From Dipteris shenzhenensis (Eukaryota > Polypodiophyta > Polypodiopsida > Gleicheniales), in assembly GCA_047967505.1 (NCBI GenBank), contig CM106540.1: a stretch of DNA of 64,000 nucleotides. The stretch is one strand, 5' to 3'. Positions within the stretch are counted from its first letter, which is position 1. Each line of letters starts with the position of its first letter. This document shows positions 35,866 through 46,587 of the stretch, one piece after another. The position numbers and the translations under genes were made by a program. The notes under the pieces were generated by a model that was not told the origin of the DNA, did not search any database, and saw only the letters and a list, made by a program, of their open reading frames with translations.

Positions 35866-36156
35866 TTGAAATTCAACAAGATGTTTGATACAGGTGACAA
35901 TCCTGAATCTACAAAAACTCAGAAAGGCAACACAACTACAGAAATTCAATCCTCTCCACAGACGAATCTACTTCACAAAGCGAAGAAAGACAATACACAT
36001 GCATATTCACTAGCAGATTCCAACATTCAAACACTGAAGTTGTCAGCGGCAACTGGAGAAGGCCTTACCATTAAAGTCCTGGAAATATTCGACAAGTCCC
36101 ACATTTCCGACATCAAATTCATTCAAGAACATTGGCCCAAAGGCCCAGAGCACTAG
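35866..36156 (+). CDS. Unrecognised ORF, 96 codons
   Basis: The ORF follows the 35349 ORF by 127 bp on the same strand. It is Thr/Lys/Ser-rich and ends ISDIKFIQEHWPKGPEH. The ends of LINE endonuclease ORFs can read similarly (EHWP-type), but no catalytic motif is present. Low support. Confidence 0.25.
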   Translation: MKFNKMFDTGDNPESTKTQKGNTTTEIQSSPQTNLLHKAKKDNTHAYSLADSNIQTLKLSAATGEGLTIKVLEIFDKSHISDIKFIQEHWPKGPEH

Positions 36157-36900
36157 CAATGGACAAAGCAAAAGTGTTTATCGGATCGAATATGTTAACT
36201 GCCCAGTCTTCCAACTGTCAAGTACACTTTCACATAGGAGAATCGTCATCACCAAACAGAGAACAAAAATCCGACCTCAGCATCCAAAAAGACTGTTTTA
36301 TGAGTTCATAATTGATTACTTCTTTAGAGACGTTTCATCTTAGCAAAACACAGAATCATTTGCTCTTACCAAGCGAATTTGTCTACACGAGATTCTGTGC
36401 AGATTACTCTTTCAGCTTTACGAAGTTTGATTACAACTTTCCTTTTGTACAAAGTTTCATTCCACATCTATTCAAGAACATCTACATAGTATTGTAATAC
36501 AAATATGTATGAAAGTTTCTCTACAGTTTTTCCAATTCAAAGTTTATGGAATCCTATCTATGAAGTTTTTGTACAGTTTTTCCAATTCAAACTTTATTGA
36601 ATGTCGTCTATGAAAACTTAATGTACAGATTTCGTGATTAAAAGTCTCTTTAAAACCTTTTGTCAAAAAATTTCTCAAATCTTCTGACGCACGGAATGCA
36701 CAATCTTATCGCGCACAAAATCCATAAAAAAGGTTAACACGCAAGTCCGTCGAACTCTCCCAACGAAACTCTGTCCCAACGTGCAAACCTAGGGCTAGCC
36801 ATAACCTAAATAGGGCCGCCTCCCATAAACCTAGGGTTACACATAACTAACCACAACCGCCTCCCATAAAGCCTCCACCTGGGGGAATGAACCACGGTCA
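36157..36900. other. AT-rich stretch with short internal duplication
   Basis: CAGTTTTTCCAATTCAAA occurs near 36522 and 36577, about 55 bp apart, and an ACCTAGGGCTAGCCATAACC/ACCTAGGGTTACACATAACT pair lies near 36788 and 36829, each followed by CGCCTCCCATAAA. No gene. Confidence 0.5.
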
Positions 36901-36908
36901 TAGTTTTC

Positions 36909-36928
36909 GGGGGGGGGGGGGGGGGGGA
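36909..36928 (+). repeat. Poly-G run (about 20)
   Basis: An uninterrupted G run directly 5' of the hairpin below. Confidence 0.9.
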
Positions 36929-36934
36929 GAAAGT

Positions 36935-37000
36935 GCCCCAGAATCCGGCTCGCGGCAAGTGGGCTCGCGGCCACTTGCCGCTCACCGGATTCTGGGGCAA
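36935..37000. repeat. GC-rich hairpin, 29-bp arms, 8-base loop
   Basis: Arm 36935-36963 (TGCCCCAGAATCCGG...) is complementary to 36972-37000 (...CCGGATTCTGGGGCA) with two or three mismatches and a loop of GCTCGCGG. Long near-perfect stems of this kind are consistent with a short MITE-like or snap-back element. An ACATTGCCCCAGAA-like flank suggests further pairing. Confidence 0.85.
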
Positions 37001-37392
37001 TGTCCCCCCAGAAACCGCTCCCGCAGACCATTCTCTTATACGTCAATGGTTGCATCCATGCACATGCAAAAATGCATCAATAAGAAGGAAGTTAATGGTC
37101 TGTAATAGGGTCGATTGTGCTCGACCCAAAATAGAGGAAACCTTGCTGTAAATTTGAGTCGCATTCTCACTACATGTGCATGTCACACTATCATTATCGC
37201 CTAGTGGGAAGGATGTATTGGAGTTCAAGTCCCCCTTTGCATGACATTTGTAAAGCTATTCACAACTAATAGTCATGGATGATGAAGATGATGCTATGGA
37301 GCTTTAAATTTTCTCCCTTTCACTCACTTGAGGGGGAGAAGTGGTAATCAAGTTCATGAAAAGCAAATACAAGTTCATTTTATGATGAAGCC

Positions 37393-37800
37393 TTGCTTCG
37401 GAAAGAAAATGAAGACAAAAATGCTTATGCTGCTGGTCATCAATGCAACATTGGATCCTGGATAGATAGATGCACAATGCATAGCATATTGTATAAACAT
37501 ATAGCATATAGAATAAACCATGCGAAGCACCACACCAAATTGGGGGTGCATCTCTTTCTGCACAATAATCCTCACTCTATTACTCTTAAAGACCTTATCA
37601 GTCTTAAGGGGGAGTGTTGGAATTAAGACCTGATTAAAGGTCATGCATTAGTAATAATCTAAACGGTGATGGGAGGAGGCACAACTCCTTGTAATCGTCA
37701 CCTACGAGCCTATGTAATCAACAGACTCATCGATCAAATAACAAGTTCTATTCTACGCATGAGCACGACTTGAATTCCACAAAAGACTCTCCGATCATGC
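37393..37800 (+). repeat. Probable LTR-retrotransposon 3' remnant (pol end, polypurine tract, LTR start)
   Basis: A short open frame ends LKDLISLKGEC before the purine run AAGGGGGAG (37606-37614), which is followed by TGTTGGAATTAAGACC at 37615. That is a common way for copia elements to run from the pol end through the polypurine tract into an LTR. The LTR 3' end was not identified; CTCCGATCA near 37796 is a candidate. Only this fragment of the element is present. Confidence 0.4.
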
Positions 37801-38510
37801 AGGTAAATTGTTAATTCTCTCTGTTCGATTCTGTGTTATCATCTCCTTGTGCGTTCAAGCACCGTTTCGTGCCCCCTCTACGATTTGGCTGGACAATTTC
37901 TCCTCCTTTGCCACTCCGTTGTTTGTCCTAAGATCGTCATATGGTGCTACACCTACTTCTAATTCCCCTCTTCTTCTGCCAGCGCCACAATCCTTGCTTG
38001 CGCATGCCCCCTATGTTCTTGTGGCTCCTGAACTTTGCTTGCTCCCCCCTCGTAGTCATGCTCGGTGTCCTTGTCGATTCCCACTGCTTCCCCTCCTTCG
38101 AATCCTCCATGCTTACCTCTCCTTTTGAAAAGGAAGCCCCAGATTTTCCCTCATTGACACTTGGTACGAGTTTGGGGAAAGAGTGTTCCCCAGGAGCCTC
38201 TCCAAGCAGGGAGGGGAACAGAGCTTCGTGGCTGTGAGCGAAGATTCGGCCATGGAAGCGGAAGGTCTCCCTAGCCTCGGTTTTGAGCTCCATCGCACTG
38301 ACATGAGAGGCTTCTCAATCCTCTTGCACATTGCTTCTACGCCTCTTGCATGTAGATCTCTCTTATTATTAGCTCTTTCCACTGTCACACTTGCGTTGTC
38401 TTCAACAAATCTCTCAAATTTTGATCCTTAGTGATCTCAGCGGCACTCCCTTCAAAGCCACTTTCTACTTCAACTAAGTTTTACTGGACTTCCAAATCTC
38501 TATTGCAGAA
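37801..38510. other. No supported gene
   Basis: A C/T-rich stretch with overlapping ORFs on both strands (37808-38128, 38113-38388) lacking motifs. The antisense overlap shows at most one could be real. Confidence 0.4.
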
Positions 38511-39110
38511 GCTCTGGAGCAGTGTGAGGTAGAAAGTTCTGTACGTCAATTGCCTCATCAACTTCTTCAGTCACCAAAGACCACTTACAGAGTTGACGAA
38601 CAAGTCCAGGGAAAGAGTGCATGTGGTGCACACGAACCGGCAAAATCTGTCCATGCACTTGCTGGTATACTAAAGCCTTTTTTTTTCAATGGCATTTTTC
38701 AGTATATTTGCTTTTTTCGTGAAAGTATTGTTTTGGAAGTGTTTCTATCCAAAACGTGATCTCTCTCTTGTAGACATTGTCACAGACAGAGGTATCCTAA
38801 AAACAGGAGGTGGGAGCGTCCCTGATGCAAGCAACAGGTTTAATGGGTAGGCATGCCCATAGACAATTTACATGGGCAACTGCTCAGGTTTTTCTCACGG
38901 TCCCTTTTTGGTTTTCCTGACTTTCTTGTCCTCTTTGAAAAGGACTAACCCCTCCAATGAGGGAGGGCATACGAGCATTTGTTGAACAAGGAGTTCTCTC
39001 TGCATCGAGAAAGTGTGTCATCACGATCTCTATTCCTACTGGACAAACTAGAAAAAGCTTCCCTTTGGATCTGACTCCATGCAAAGATGCAGGCGTGCGA
39101 AAGGTTAGTA
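38511..39110 (+). other. Possible exons of an unrecognised gene
   Basis: Open segments are bordered by splice-like signals. 38511-38666 (SSVRQLPHQLLQSPKTTYRV, then QVQGKSACGAHEPAKSVHA) ends before GTATAC. 38775 on (DIVTDRGILKTGGGSVPDAS) follows TTGTAG. 38957-39105 (MREGIRAFVEQGVLSASRKC, then VITISIPTGQTRKSFPLDL) ends GCGAAAG/GTTAGTAAG. The phases do not all fit and the family is not recognised. It may be a decayed host gene. Confidence 0.3.
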
Positions 39111-40120
39111 AGAAAAATTTGAAGACTGCTTTCCGCAAAGCAGGCTGGTGCCAAAGGTTTGTGGTTGCCGTCCCGTCACTGTGTGTCTTTTCAATTCCTT
39201 CTTTGGAAACGTTCTTATTTTGCATTCTCTTTTCCAGTTCGCCAAGTACTACGAGATAAAGGATGCGAAACTAGGCTCAATTGTTGCGAAATTAAGATTT
39301 TTGTTAGGCCGCCGATTTTGGAGGATGAATGCGACTCCGACATCACCCATGATTAGCTTTGCGGTGGCCATTTTAAGACCGGCTCTAATGCAATATACCT
39401 GGAAATACTTACATAAAGCTTTGTCTCCAGCTTCTTTGTGAGTGTCATATTAGCAAGTTTGCTTAGGTTTAATCGTTGACTCGCTCTCTTTTCACAAGTG
39501 ATTACGTAGTGGTCTTGTGTTTTTTTTATTATATGGTCACGAGCTTCCGTGTTCAAATATTTAGTTCCTTGCTTGAAAGGATTTTCTTTGGGCCTACAGT
39601 ATGCAATACTGCCTCGTTAATGAATGTAGTAGTTACGTTGCTTTGAATGGAGGTGCGCAAGAGTATTTCATTCGGTCGAAAGCGCGTGCATATTGGAATA
39701 ACATTTAATTAAATCATATCCACATACATATTTCAAAATTGCACTGTCCATGTACTTCATAATTACTGAGCTCCCGCATAGGGAAGAAAAAAAGAACCGT
39801 TGATAACGTGTCATACTTTGGAGTACAAAGCCATAACAAAAGCATGTTGCAAAAAATGAGCACATTACCATGCTCAAACACACTACTTGCAATACATTGA
39901 AGAGAGATGCCTCAGCTTCAGTAGGTGCTTTTCATTTCATGTGTGTATATGGCAACACATGGTCCCAAGGAAATTGCATTGCTTGTAGGTGCACTATATA
40001 GTAATTATAAAAATAGCCTTCACTCTAGCTAGGGTGCAAATGTTCCACATAATTTATCATAAAGTGAAATATGTGTCCACCGCTTGCTGAACGCTTTTTT
40101 GGAACTACCACTGAAATTGT
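39111..40120. other. No gene seen
   Basis: AT-rich; short ORFs on both strands without motifs. Confidence 0.4.
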
Positions 40121-40122
40121 AG

Positions 40123-41445
40123 TTGAATTTTTTAGGGAATTCGAACATTGGTGCGCCTTGTGGAAATATTGATACCATAAAGAACATGGCCACAACTAAT
40201 GTAGTGGAAGGTGTATGCGTCCCAAACCATGAAGAAGGGACTAGCAGACCGAATGTTCACGATTGCCTTGAGTCCCCAAATCCAAGCCCCCTGCCAGCCA
40301 TGGCTATAGGTGCGCTATCTGAGTTCGTGTCTCATTGGTTCGCCTTTGAAGGCAAGGTTTTAGCAAAGTACGGCACTTACAAAGCTAAAGACATCCCGTA
40401 CCTGGTCTACATGCGCTTGGATCTCACCGACTCTACATGTGAGGAGACTGTTACCCTACATGTGCCACATGCCTATGTCAGATTTCAAGGATGTCTTCCA
40501 AATTGATGACTTTTACAAAATTGAGGGACCTACGATCAGCAAGAGGGCCGCCGGTGAGGGAGGAACGCCCACATTCTCATTGCGTGTAGATGCAACCACA
40601 ACAATTCTAAAAGGTGAACCATTTGACGGGTCAATATCCTTTGTTCCAGATACAATCATACGCTGCTACATGCCTTTGGCTACGCACAAGATGGAGAACC
40701 TTTGAGCACCTTTCATGACACTGATAGACACACTTGCATTTGTCATTGTGAAAATCGACCTCAACGGCCCTCCCACCGACAATATCATTGTTGCAGATGG
40801 TCCCAACCCCGAGGATCGTGCCACGGTAAATAACTAGCCCATTGAAATCAAGTACTTAGTGATTTCAAAGGTAGGTTCATTTTACAGTCACTGCAATGGT
40901 CTTGCATGCAACAGCTTTCTTTCATCTCTGAGAGGAGGCATACCCTAGCATGATTGGTGGAGGAGTTCATAGATGAAGACATCGTGATGTACATCGCAAA
41001 GAATATTTCCTACATGCGCACCAGGCATGCACTAGGCATATTTGACTTCACTATCCTAGTGGCGGTACCCAAGGGGAGTCTCCGAGCCACCTTGCACGTC
41101 GAAAAACCTTCAATCTACTACGTCAAACGTCGAAAAACCTTCAATCTCTCTTTCTCTAACTTAATTGTCTATGTTCACTGCAGGTGCATGGTGTGCTCCA
41201 TTTCATCGGACTCAACAACCCCTTGCTTGAGTACCACTGCGAGACATGCATCGACTGTCATGTTAGCTGAGACCCGATGTGCCCCTTTTGCTACAGCCGC
41301 AATAGTGTGCAGGCCATTACATAGTTCCCTTCTTTGAAAGACCATGTGGTCATGTGCGACGCCACTCAGATTGTTGTCCAAGTCCGTGGCCAACATGTGG
41401 ACGAGGTGCTAGGCCTTCACTGCCTATTCATTGAGTTCCACAATT
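40123..41445 (+). pseudogene. RPA1-like OB-fold protein, degenerate
   Basis: Pieces in three frames follow the order of replication protein A large subunit. 40298-40500 (IGALSEFVSHWFAFEGKV, then KDIPYLVYMRLDLTD) resembles DNA-binding domain A. After a frame change near 40470-40490 it reads VFQIDDFYKIEGPTISK and FSLRVDATTTI. Past a TGA at 40703 comes LIDTLAFVIVKIDLNGPPTD, like the start of domain B. Near 41200-41420 a zinc ribbon (YHCETC, CPFC) leads to DHVVMCDATQIVVQVRGQHV, DEVLG, like the C-terminal Rep-A domain. RPA binds single-stranded DNA in the nucleus. Plant Helitron transposons also carry RPA-like genes, so this could be a Helitron relic or a host pseudogene. The identification rests on pattern, not on a computed alignment. 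Confidence 0.5.
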
Positions 41446-42350
41446 GAAGTGTTGTCGTGACATGCTGCATGTTGCTGGAGAAGAGGCCTACTGGAGAATT
41501 TACTATCAACAGCTCCAGATACGTGACATCCTTTGCAAAGACCACTTAGTGCAGAGGCACTTCTGATGTACATCGTTCTTTGGTTCCGTTGTCTTCCCAC
41601 CCCCTTTTTCACCACATGTTCTCAGTTTTGTTTTTTGTTGGTCCACCTACAACCATGTTGTACAGTGCTCTACAGTAGCCATACTGCCACCGCCTTCGTG
41701 ACAACTACTTATACGCGCTTGTAAATACCCCGCCGAATAAATTTTTTTTGTACAAAACTGGCATTCGGTCTATCTTTACTATTGACATTTCATAGTCAGA
41801 ACCCACTTCAGGTCGATCACAGAGAGTGCATGCACGTAAACCTTGGGCTTTTGCATCAACATATGTAGCCAGCAAAGTAAACCTGAAACTGCAACTACTC
41901 ATGTTGGTAACTCCTTCGTGATTGGGAAACTAACAAAATGTCCACATTCCATTTACATGCGCATGAAATAGAGCCACTATGAGTTTTGGTACAAGGTATT
42001 CCCCTCCTTATAAATGTTTGTTTTGTTAGTCACCACGATTTTACTTGATGTAAAGAACTCCACTCCATGACAAAATAGTGTACAAAGCTTGCTTTGTCCA
42101 TAACGTCTGCTTTTGCTTTACATTTAAGAACTCTAAGTACAAAAGAATAGATGAACTCTATATGTGGGTCTCAAAACCAAACTCAGCTAACTAAGGTGGC
42201 ATACTAAATGAGCCACTAACTAGAGTACATAAAGATAGATGTCATCCAGCTATTATTCATGGGCGGTGTACCAACCGCATCTGCAGCTAACAAGTCGGTG
42301 ACATAAATGTACAACAGTCACCCTGGCATATCATGAGTGGAGCTTGATAT
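41446..42350. other. No supported gene
   Basis: ORFs at 41424-41615 (minus) and 41533-41724 are short and motif-free. Confidence 0.4.
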
Positions 42351-43830
42351 CTCAACACTCACATGTTATTTCTCCACTAGGTTCCAATGATTCGGGATTG
42401 CTCTTGTGCGATTTCCCTTGTTTGTGCATCCCTCCATGCTCGGTATAGTTGCAAGTGGGTTTCTCTAAATCTTTGATACACATATTTATTGGTGATTCTC
42501 TGGAGTCCTTGTTCCCAATGGAAAATGCATGATCTCTCTCGTGCCTCCATGACATTCTCAGGGCCACCATTGTAGACAATGCGAACTGCTCGCTAATTTG
42601 CTTGTGCCTCATCTGCCATAAACCCAAAGAATTTGGGCTCAGCAAATCCACATTTTCTTACAACATCATTTAACATTCTTCAAAATTGAACCTGGGCCTC
42701 TGTATCCTCTTTCTTAAACTCACAGGTGGCAATTGTCAAAAGTTCTCTCACACTGCAATTCAAAGATCTCATTGTTTCACTAACAAATTTAATTCTGATT
42801 ACATCACAATAATACATATCAAAAAAAGGGATCTACTTAGGATCATAAACATGAGCTGACATTGTTGTCCAACCACGTACTCTGTGAACATGGTCAAAAT
42901 GTACCCAAGCCTTTTCAAGATCACTACTATGTTGCATCCGATTGACAAGATCGACTCTCGAACCTCTGCCCTTATAAGACATTTTCATCACATAGCAAGG
43001 CTAGGACTCAACCAAGGACTAACCAGGAAATAGACACCCTTGGAAAAAATCATATCTAACATGTTCCTTCAAGTAAATGATACAATCTATTGAATCCTAT
43101 CATGGTTGCAATGTAGCTAGGGCCTCATGAATCCCTCTCCGAAACCTAACAACAATGATGGCATGTGCAAATGTTAGCAATTTCAGGCGTGACCAAACTC
43201 CAAAATTTTTCCAAAATGAACACCAAACTAACCTCCTTTGATTTGTGTAACCTTGGAACTAGCACAGTTGGTTCTCCCACATATCCAATATCCACTGACA
43301 ATGCAGTTGACACATCAATAACCTTGTTTACGAACAAGAGATGATGGGAAATTATTTCCTTTGCCAATGATTTTTCAACTTTTCTTGCTCCAATATTTTT
43401 CATCTCCAATACTTTCTCTTGTACAAATTTTTGTGTATTTGGTACTTGATGCCTGCTTTCAATAGGAGAAACATCATGATCATGGTAACAAACATGTATT
43501 GCCAATCTTGTGTATCCAACATCTTCTGGCTCACAATAATATATTTTTGCAAAGCATCGAGAGCGACAAAATGGCTGTTCTTCACAGTGTAAACATTCAA
43601 GAGTACCATTCTCAGCACCAAGGTCTTAGGTTATGTCTCGAACATTTATGATTCGACATCTCCACTCTCGAGTATTTGGTCTATTGTGTCTTAGAAGAAA
43701 ACCACATAATGGGTTTGTGCATTCAAATGAGCCACCACAATGACTGTCTGACCCTGATCTTAGCAATTTTGGACAAAGATGAGTGGGATTTGTTCTTGAC
43801 CAGTTGTGTGGATCATTTTCGAAACAAAAA

Positions 43831-43854
43831 GGAGGGCTCAGTGCCGAGCCCCCC
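43831..43854. repeat. GC-rich palindrome copy 1
   Basis: GGAGGGCTCAGTGCCGAGCCCCCC, a 6-9-bp stem (GGGCTC/GAGCCC) preceded by an A-rich stretch. First of five related copies ending at 45.4 kb. Confidence 0.85.
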
Positions 43855-43895
43855 ATCCCATGATTCTCTTCAATTCATTCTTGAACAAAGCAAAA

Positions 43896-43928
43896 GGGTG
43901 GCTTGGCGCCGAGCCCCCCTACAAGTCT
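43896..43928. repeat. GC-rich palindrome copy 2 with ACAAGTCT
   Basis: GGGTGGCTTGGCGCCGAGCC then CCCCT followed by ACAAGTCT. Preceded by CAAAA like copy 1. Confidence 0.85.
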
Positions 43929-44109
43929 TGTCATAGAGCATGAAGGCAGGATTTGAGATTCCGAAAGAGAGGTACAGAGGGTAGTGTAGGCAAAAACAGT
44001 CCACGATGAACAGTCCATCTCCCACCTCCTGTGGTTGATTTGAGAAGGCCCAATTCGCCATCGTAGCATCTCTCAACAGCATCTCCGTCACTCTGCCCCA
44101 CAAACAACA

Positions 44110-45080
44110 TAGGAGGACATCTAATTTTGGGACAAAATCTATCGCACACTTCTAGCCCACCGTCACATCCTCCACACAGCCACGCTTCGGCTCATCATCC
44201 ATCTATCCATCATGAGCTGGCTGAGGCATTGGTTGGGATTTTCAGCCCTTCACACAACTAGTATTTTCATCCATTGCGACAGCTTTCCCACCTATTCAAC
44301 AAAGGCTCAAATCTTGTGCATAGACTCCTCTCGTCGACGCATGAGGCTCGTGCCACAATTCCACTCAACAATTTTGTGGCTTTGGGCTTTCCATCAACTA
44401 GCTCTCATGAAAGACCCAAAGATGAGGCGATCCTTGAATCAGATTGGAACCCATTCCAATGGGCACTGCATCCACTGCCATCAGAAGGAACGATTTCAGC
44501 ACTGAACCATTGTGTAAGCAGAGTGGCTGCAATGAAGAGGCCTCGTGAGGGCAATGAGGATGGCGAAGAGATGGAAGGGCAGGGAAGTGGCAAGAGGACT
44601 CGAGCACTTGAGTGGGGGTTGATGCAACAAGTATCTACGGTTCACCAGCGGGAAGTTGGAATTCATGTGAGGCCATTTCAACCATCTAACAATTTGAGTA
44701 TTGGAGTATGTACATTGTACTTCAGTTTACTTATGCTTGCAACTTCTCTTCTATGTACATTTTACCTAGCTTACTTATGCCTTCGAGTTCTCTTCAGAAT
44801 AGAAGGCCTTTGACGAAGATAGCAGGCCTCGAAGCAGCCCCCATTGTGCAATGATGCTAGCAAACTTTTAAATAATTTGGGAAAATCAACCAACAAATGG
44901 AATCAAGTCTCGCTGAAAAAATACCATTATATAATACAGATGAGATGAGAAGAGATGGAGATGTATAATAGAGATGAGATGAGATGAGATGGAGATGTAC
45001 CATCGCAGAATGCTTGTCTTTTAAAAAAAAATGTTAATTGAATCTTGTCCACAATTCCACTCAGCAAATGTCTTTTGGAA
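44110..45080. other. Stretch with one 179-codon ORF of unknown nature
   Basis: The plus-strand ORF at 44274-44813 encodes a protein with a basic-acidic patch (AAMKRPREGNEDGEEMEGQG, SGKRTR) that looks like a nuclear-localisation-type segment, and ends in a hydrophobic tail. No family match. ATGAGATGAGAT repeats lie at 44938-44998. It could be a 5' part of the methylase-like gene downstream, but no splice link was found. Confidence 0.3.
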
Positions 45081-45087
45081 GCAAATG

Positions 45088-45120
45088 CAGGGCTTGACGC
45101 CAAGCCCCCCCTACAAGTCT
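45088..45120. repeat. GC-rich palindrome copy 3 with ACAAGTCT
   Basis: CAGGGCTTGACGCCAAGCCC then CCCCT and ACAAGTCT. Confidence 0.85.
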
Positions 45121-45295
45121 TCATACTGAACTTGTTTAATGGTGAGGCTGTTGCTGTTGCTCTCAGCAGGAGCCCTTTCCTTGCCTCTCATGCTCCCTTC
45201 ACTTCCCATTTCGGTGCAAAATCTACACGTCTGTTATTTTAACTATCTAGCCCCCCTAGCAATCTCAATTCTAGCTATTTGCACCAAGTCAAAAA

Positions 45296-45329
45296 GGGGG
45301 GCTCGGCGCGGAGCCCCCCATACTAGTCT
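45296..45329. repeat. GC-rich palindrome copy 4
   Basis: GGGGGGCTCGGCGCGGAGCC then CCCC, ATACTAGTCT. It is the longest G/C stem of the five and carries the same A-run before it. Confidence 0.85.
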
Positions 45330-45358
45330 ACACATCTATTTTTTGCTATAAGCCCCAA

Positions 45359-45392
45359 GGGTGGGCTCAGTGCCGAGCCCCTCCTACAAGTC
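45359..45392. repeat. GC-rich palindrome copy 5 with ACAAGTCT
   Basis: GGGTGGGCTCAGTGCCGAGC then CCCTCCT and ACAAGTCT. It lies only 39 bp after copy 4. Confidence 0.85.
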
Positions 45393-46113
45393 TAGATGTC
45401 TCTATGGAATGAACAAGAAGAAGTTCATGCTATGGATATTGTCATCATCTATTGTGGGGAGACATTCCCCATCCTTAAACAAGGATATGCTACACTAGTG
45501 TTTTCTCCTCGTTTTCTCTTTTGTTTTCTAGAATGGGAATGGGACTTTGTGGTCCTCATTGGGCAATTTTCCAACACATTATATGGGAATCTGTGCTTCT
45601 TGTATTCTTAGTATGAAATTCTTTCTCATGTTGATAATTAGTTTCATTTGTTCTAATATGTCAATATATTTCTTTTCTATTATACATGTGTAAATTTGAG
45701 GATTCTTCTATCAATGATGTCATTTTCTTAGGTGTGTGGCCTTTGCATTGTCATTTTCTAAGCATGAAGGTTAGTTGATTTTGGTGTATACTAATTAATA
45801 TCTCTTTCTTATTGATTAGATAATGGTCTTGACAAGATCTACTGTGAAGAAGTCATCATCTCAGTTATCTGTTTTGTATTGTGAAACAAGTTCTAGAAAG
45901 AATACAAGCTATAAGCGTGTGCAGATGGCTGACATAGAGAAGATGATTGAGATAAGCCATGAAGAAGGCGACTATTGTGAGGACATGGATACTATAGGGG
46001 AGTTGAAAGTAACACCTTCTAAAACAAAGGTCACAGAAACAAAGTCACAAGAGCATGATGATGAGGAACTCGATGTGCCAATTGAGTTTTCATAGGAGAT
46101 TCTTCAAAGAACA

Positions 46114-46587
46114 TTGGAGACAATTAGAGTTGTTAGGAGAACTCTTCCTCCCAAAATCCCTTTGTGTAGGATTCAAATGAACCAAAAAATAAGGACTATG
46201 GGGAAGCAACCAAAGGAGATGGGATTCACATTTAGAAAGGATGGGTACATTGAGGAGAAGGAGTCTTTTATTTTGGAAATGCAAACAATGGATGGGGCTC
46301 ATATTCAAGTTACAGATGATGTCAAGGCTAATTGGGATCCAATATGGAAAGATGTTAATGATGAATTTGAAAGGGAGGTCCAAAGTAATGATGATTGGAG
46401 TGATCTTGCTTGTAAGATGTTCATCTGTTGGGATGGAAATCATAGGTTGGCAGGATGGAGAAAGGAGATAGATGAAAATTTTTCTTTTGACAAACAAAAG
46501 AATGTGTTGGTTAGGGATGCCTTTATTGCCCCTAGCAGAGATGATGAGGTTTGCCTGATTGGAGCTCTCAATCGAATAAATGAGTGA
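46114..46587 (+). pseudogene. ParB-like domain exon of the methylase-type gene
   Basis: Open for 157 codons. It reads LPPKIPLCRIQMNQKIRTMG, then a strand-rich part (GFTFRKDGYIEEKESFILEM) and WDGNHRLAGW. ParB-like domains use this Arg-bearing box to bind nucleotides and often sit in front of DNA methylases in mobile elements of bacteria (established knowledge). The upstream TAG at 46093 separates it from the head of the gene in the same frame. Confidence 0.55.

Larger units (their letters stand above)
42355..43940 (-). pseudogene. Transposase-like gene with Cys-rich zinc region, decayed
   Basis: Read on the minus strand. 43760-43626 is Cys-rich (HCGGSFECTNPLCGF, REWRC). After a frame break comes ECLHCEEQPFCRSRCFAKIY, then YCEPEDVGYTRLAIHVCYHD and a HDHDVS histidine cluster. 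43505-43146 is open for 119 codons. Near 42780-42350 one frame reads IATCEFKKEDTEAQVQF, then TGA (for Trp) RMLNDVVRKCGFAEPKFFGF, MADEAQAN, TAG, RAVRIVY, and RSCIFHWEQGL (CIFHW at 42529-42515). The pattern of Asp in MADEAQAN followed by C-x-FHW-x-Q resembles MULE-type DDE transposases (D-x-A-x-A, C-x2-H). I have seen similar CFAK-type proteins in non-flowering plants but cannot name the family. Two short GC-rich palindromes interrupt its 5' part. Confidence 0.55.

Noticed and set aside
37201-37230. tRNA-like GTTCAAGTCC sequence near 37214
   Set aside because: No matching acceptor or anticodon arms found around it.
37393-37626. Intact copia pol end
   Set aside because: Only a short frame before a polypurine tract; RT and RNase H motifs are absent, so it is kept as a remnant only.
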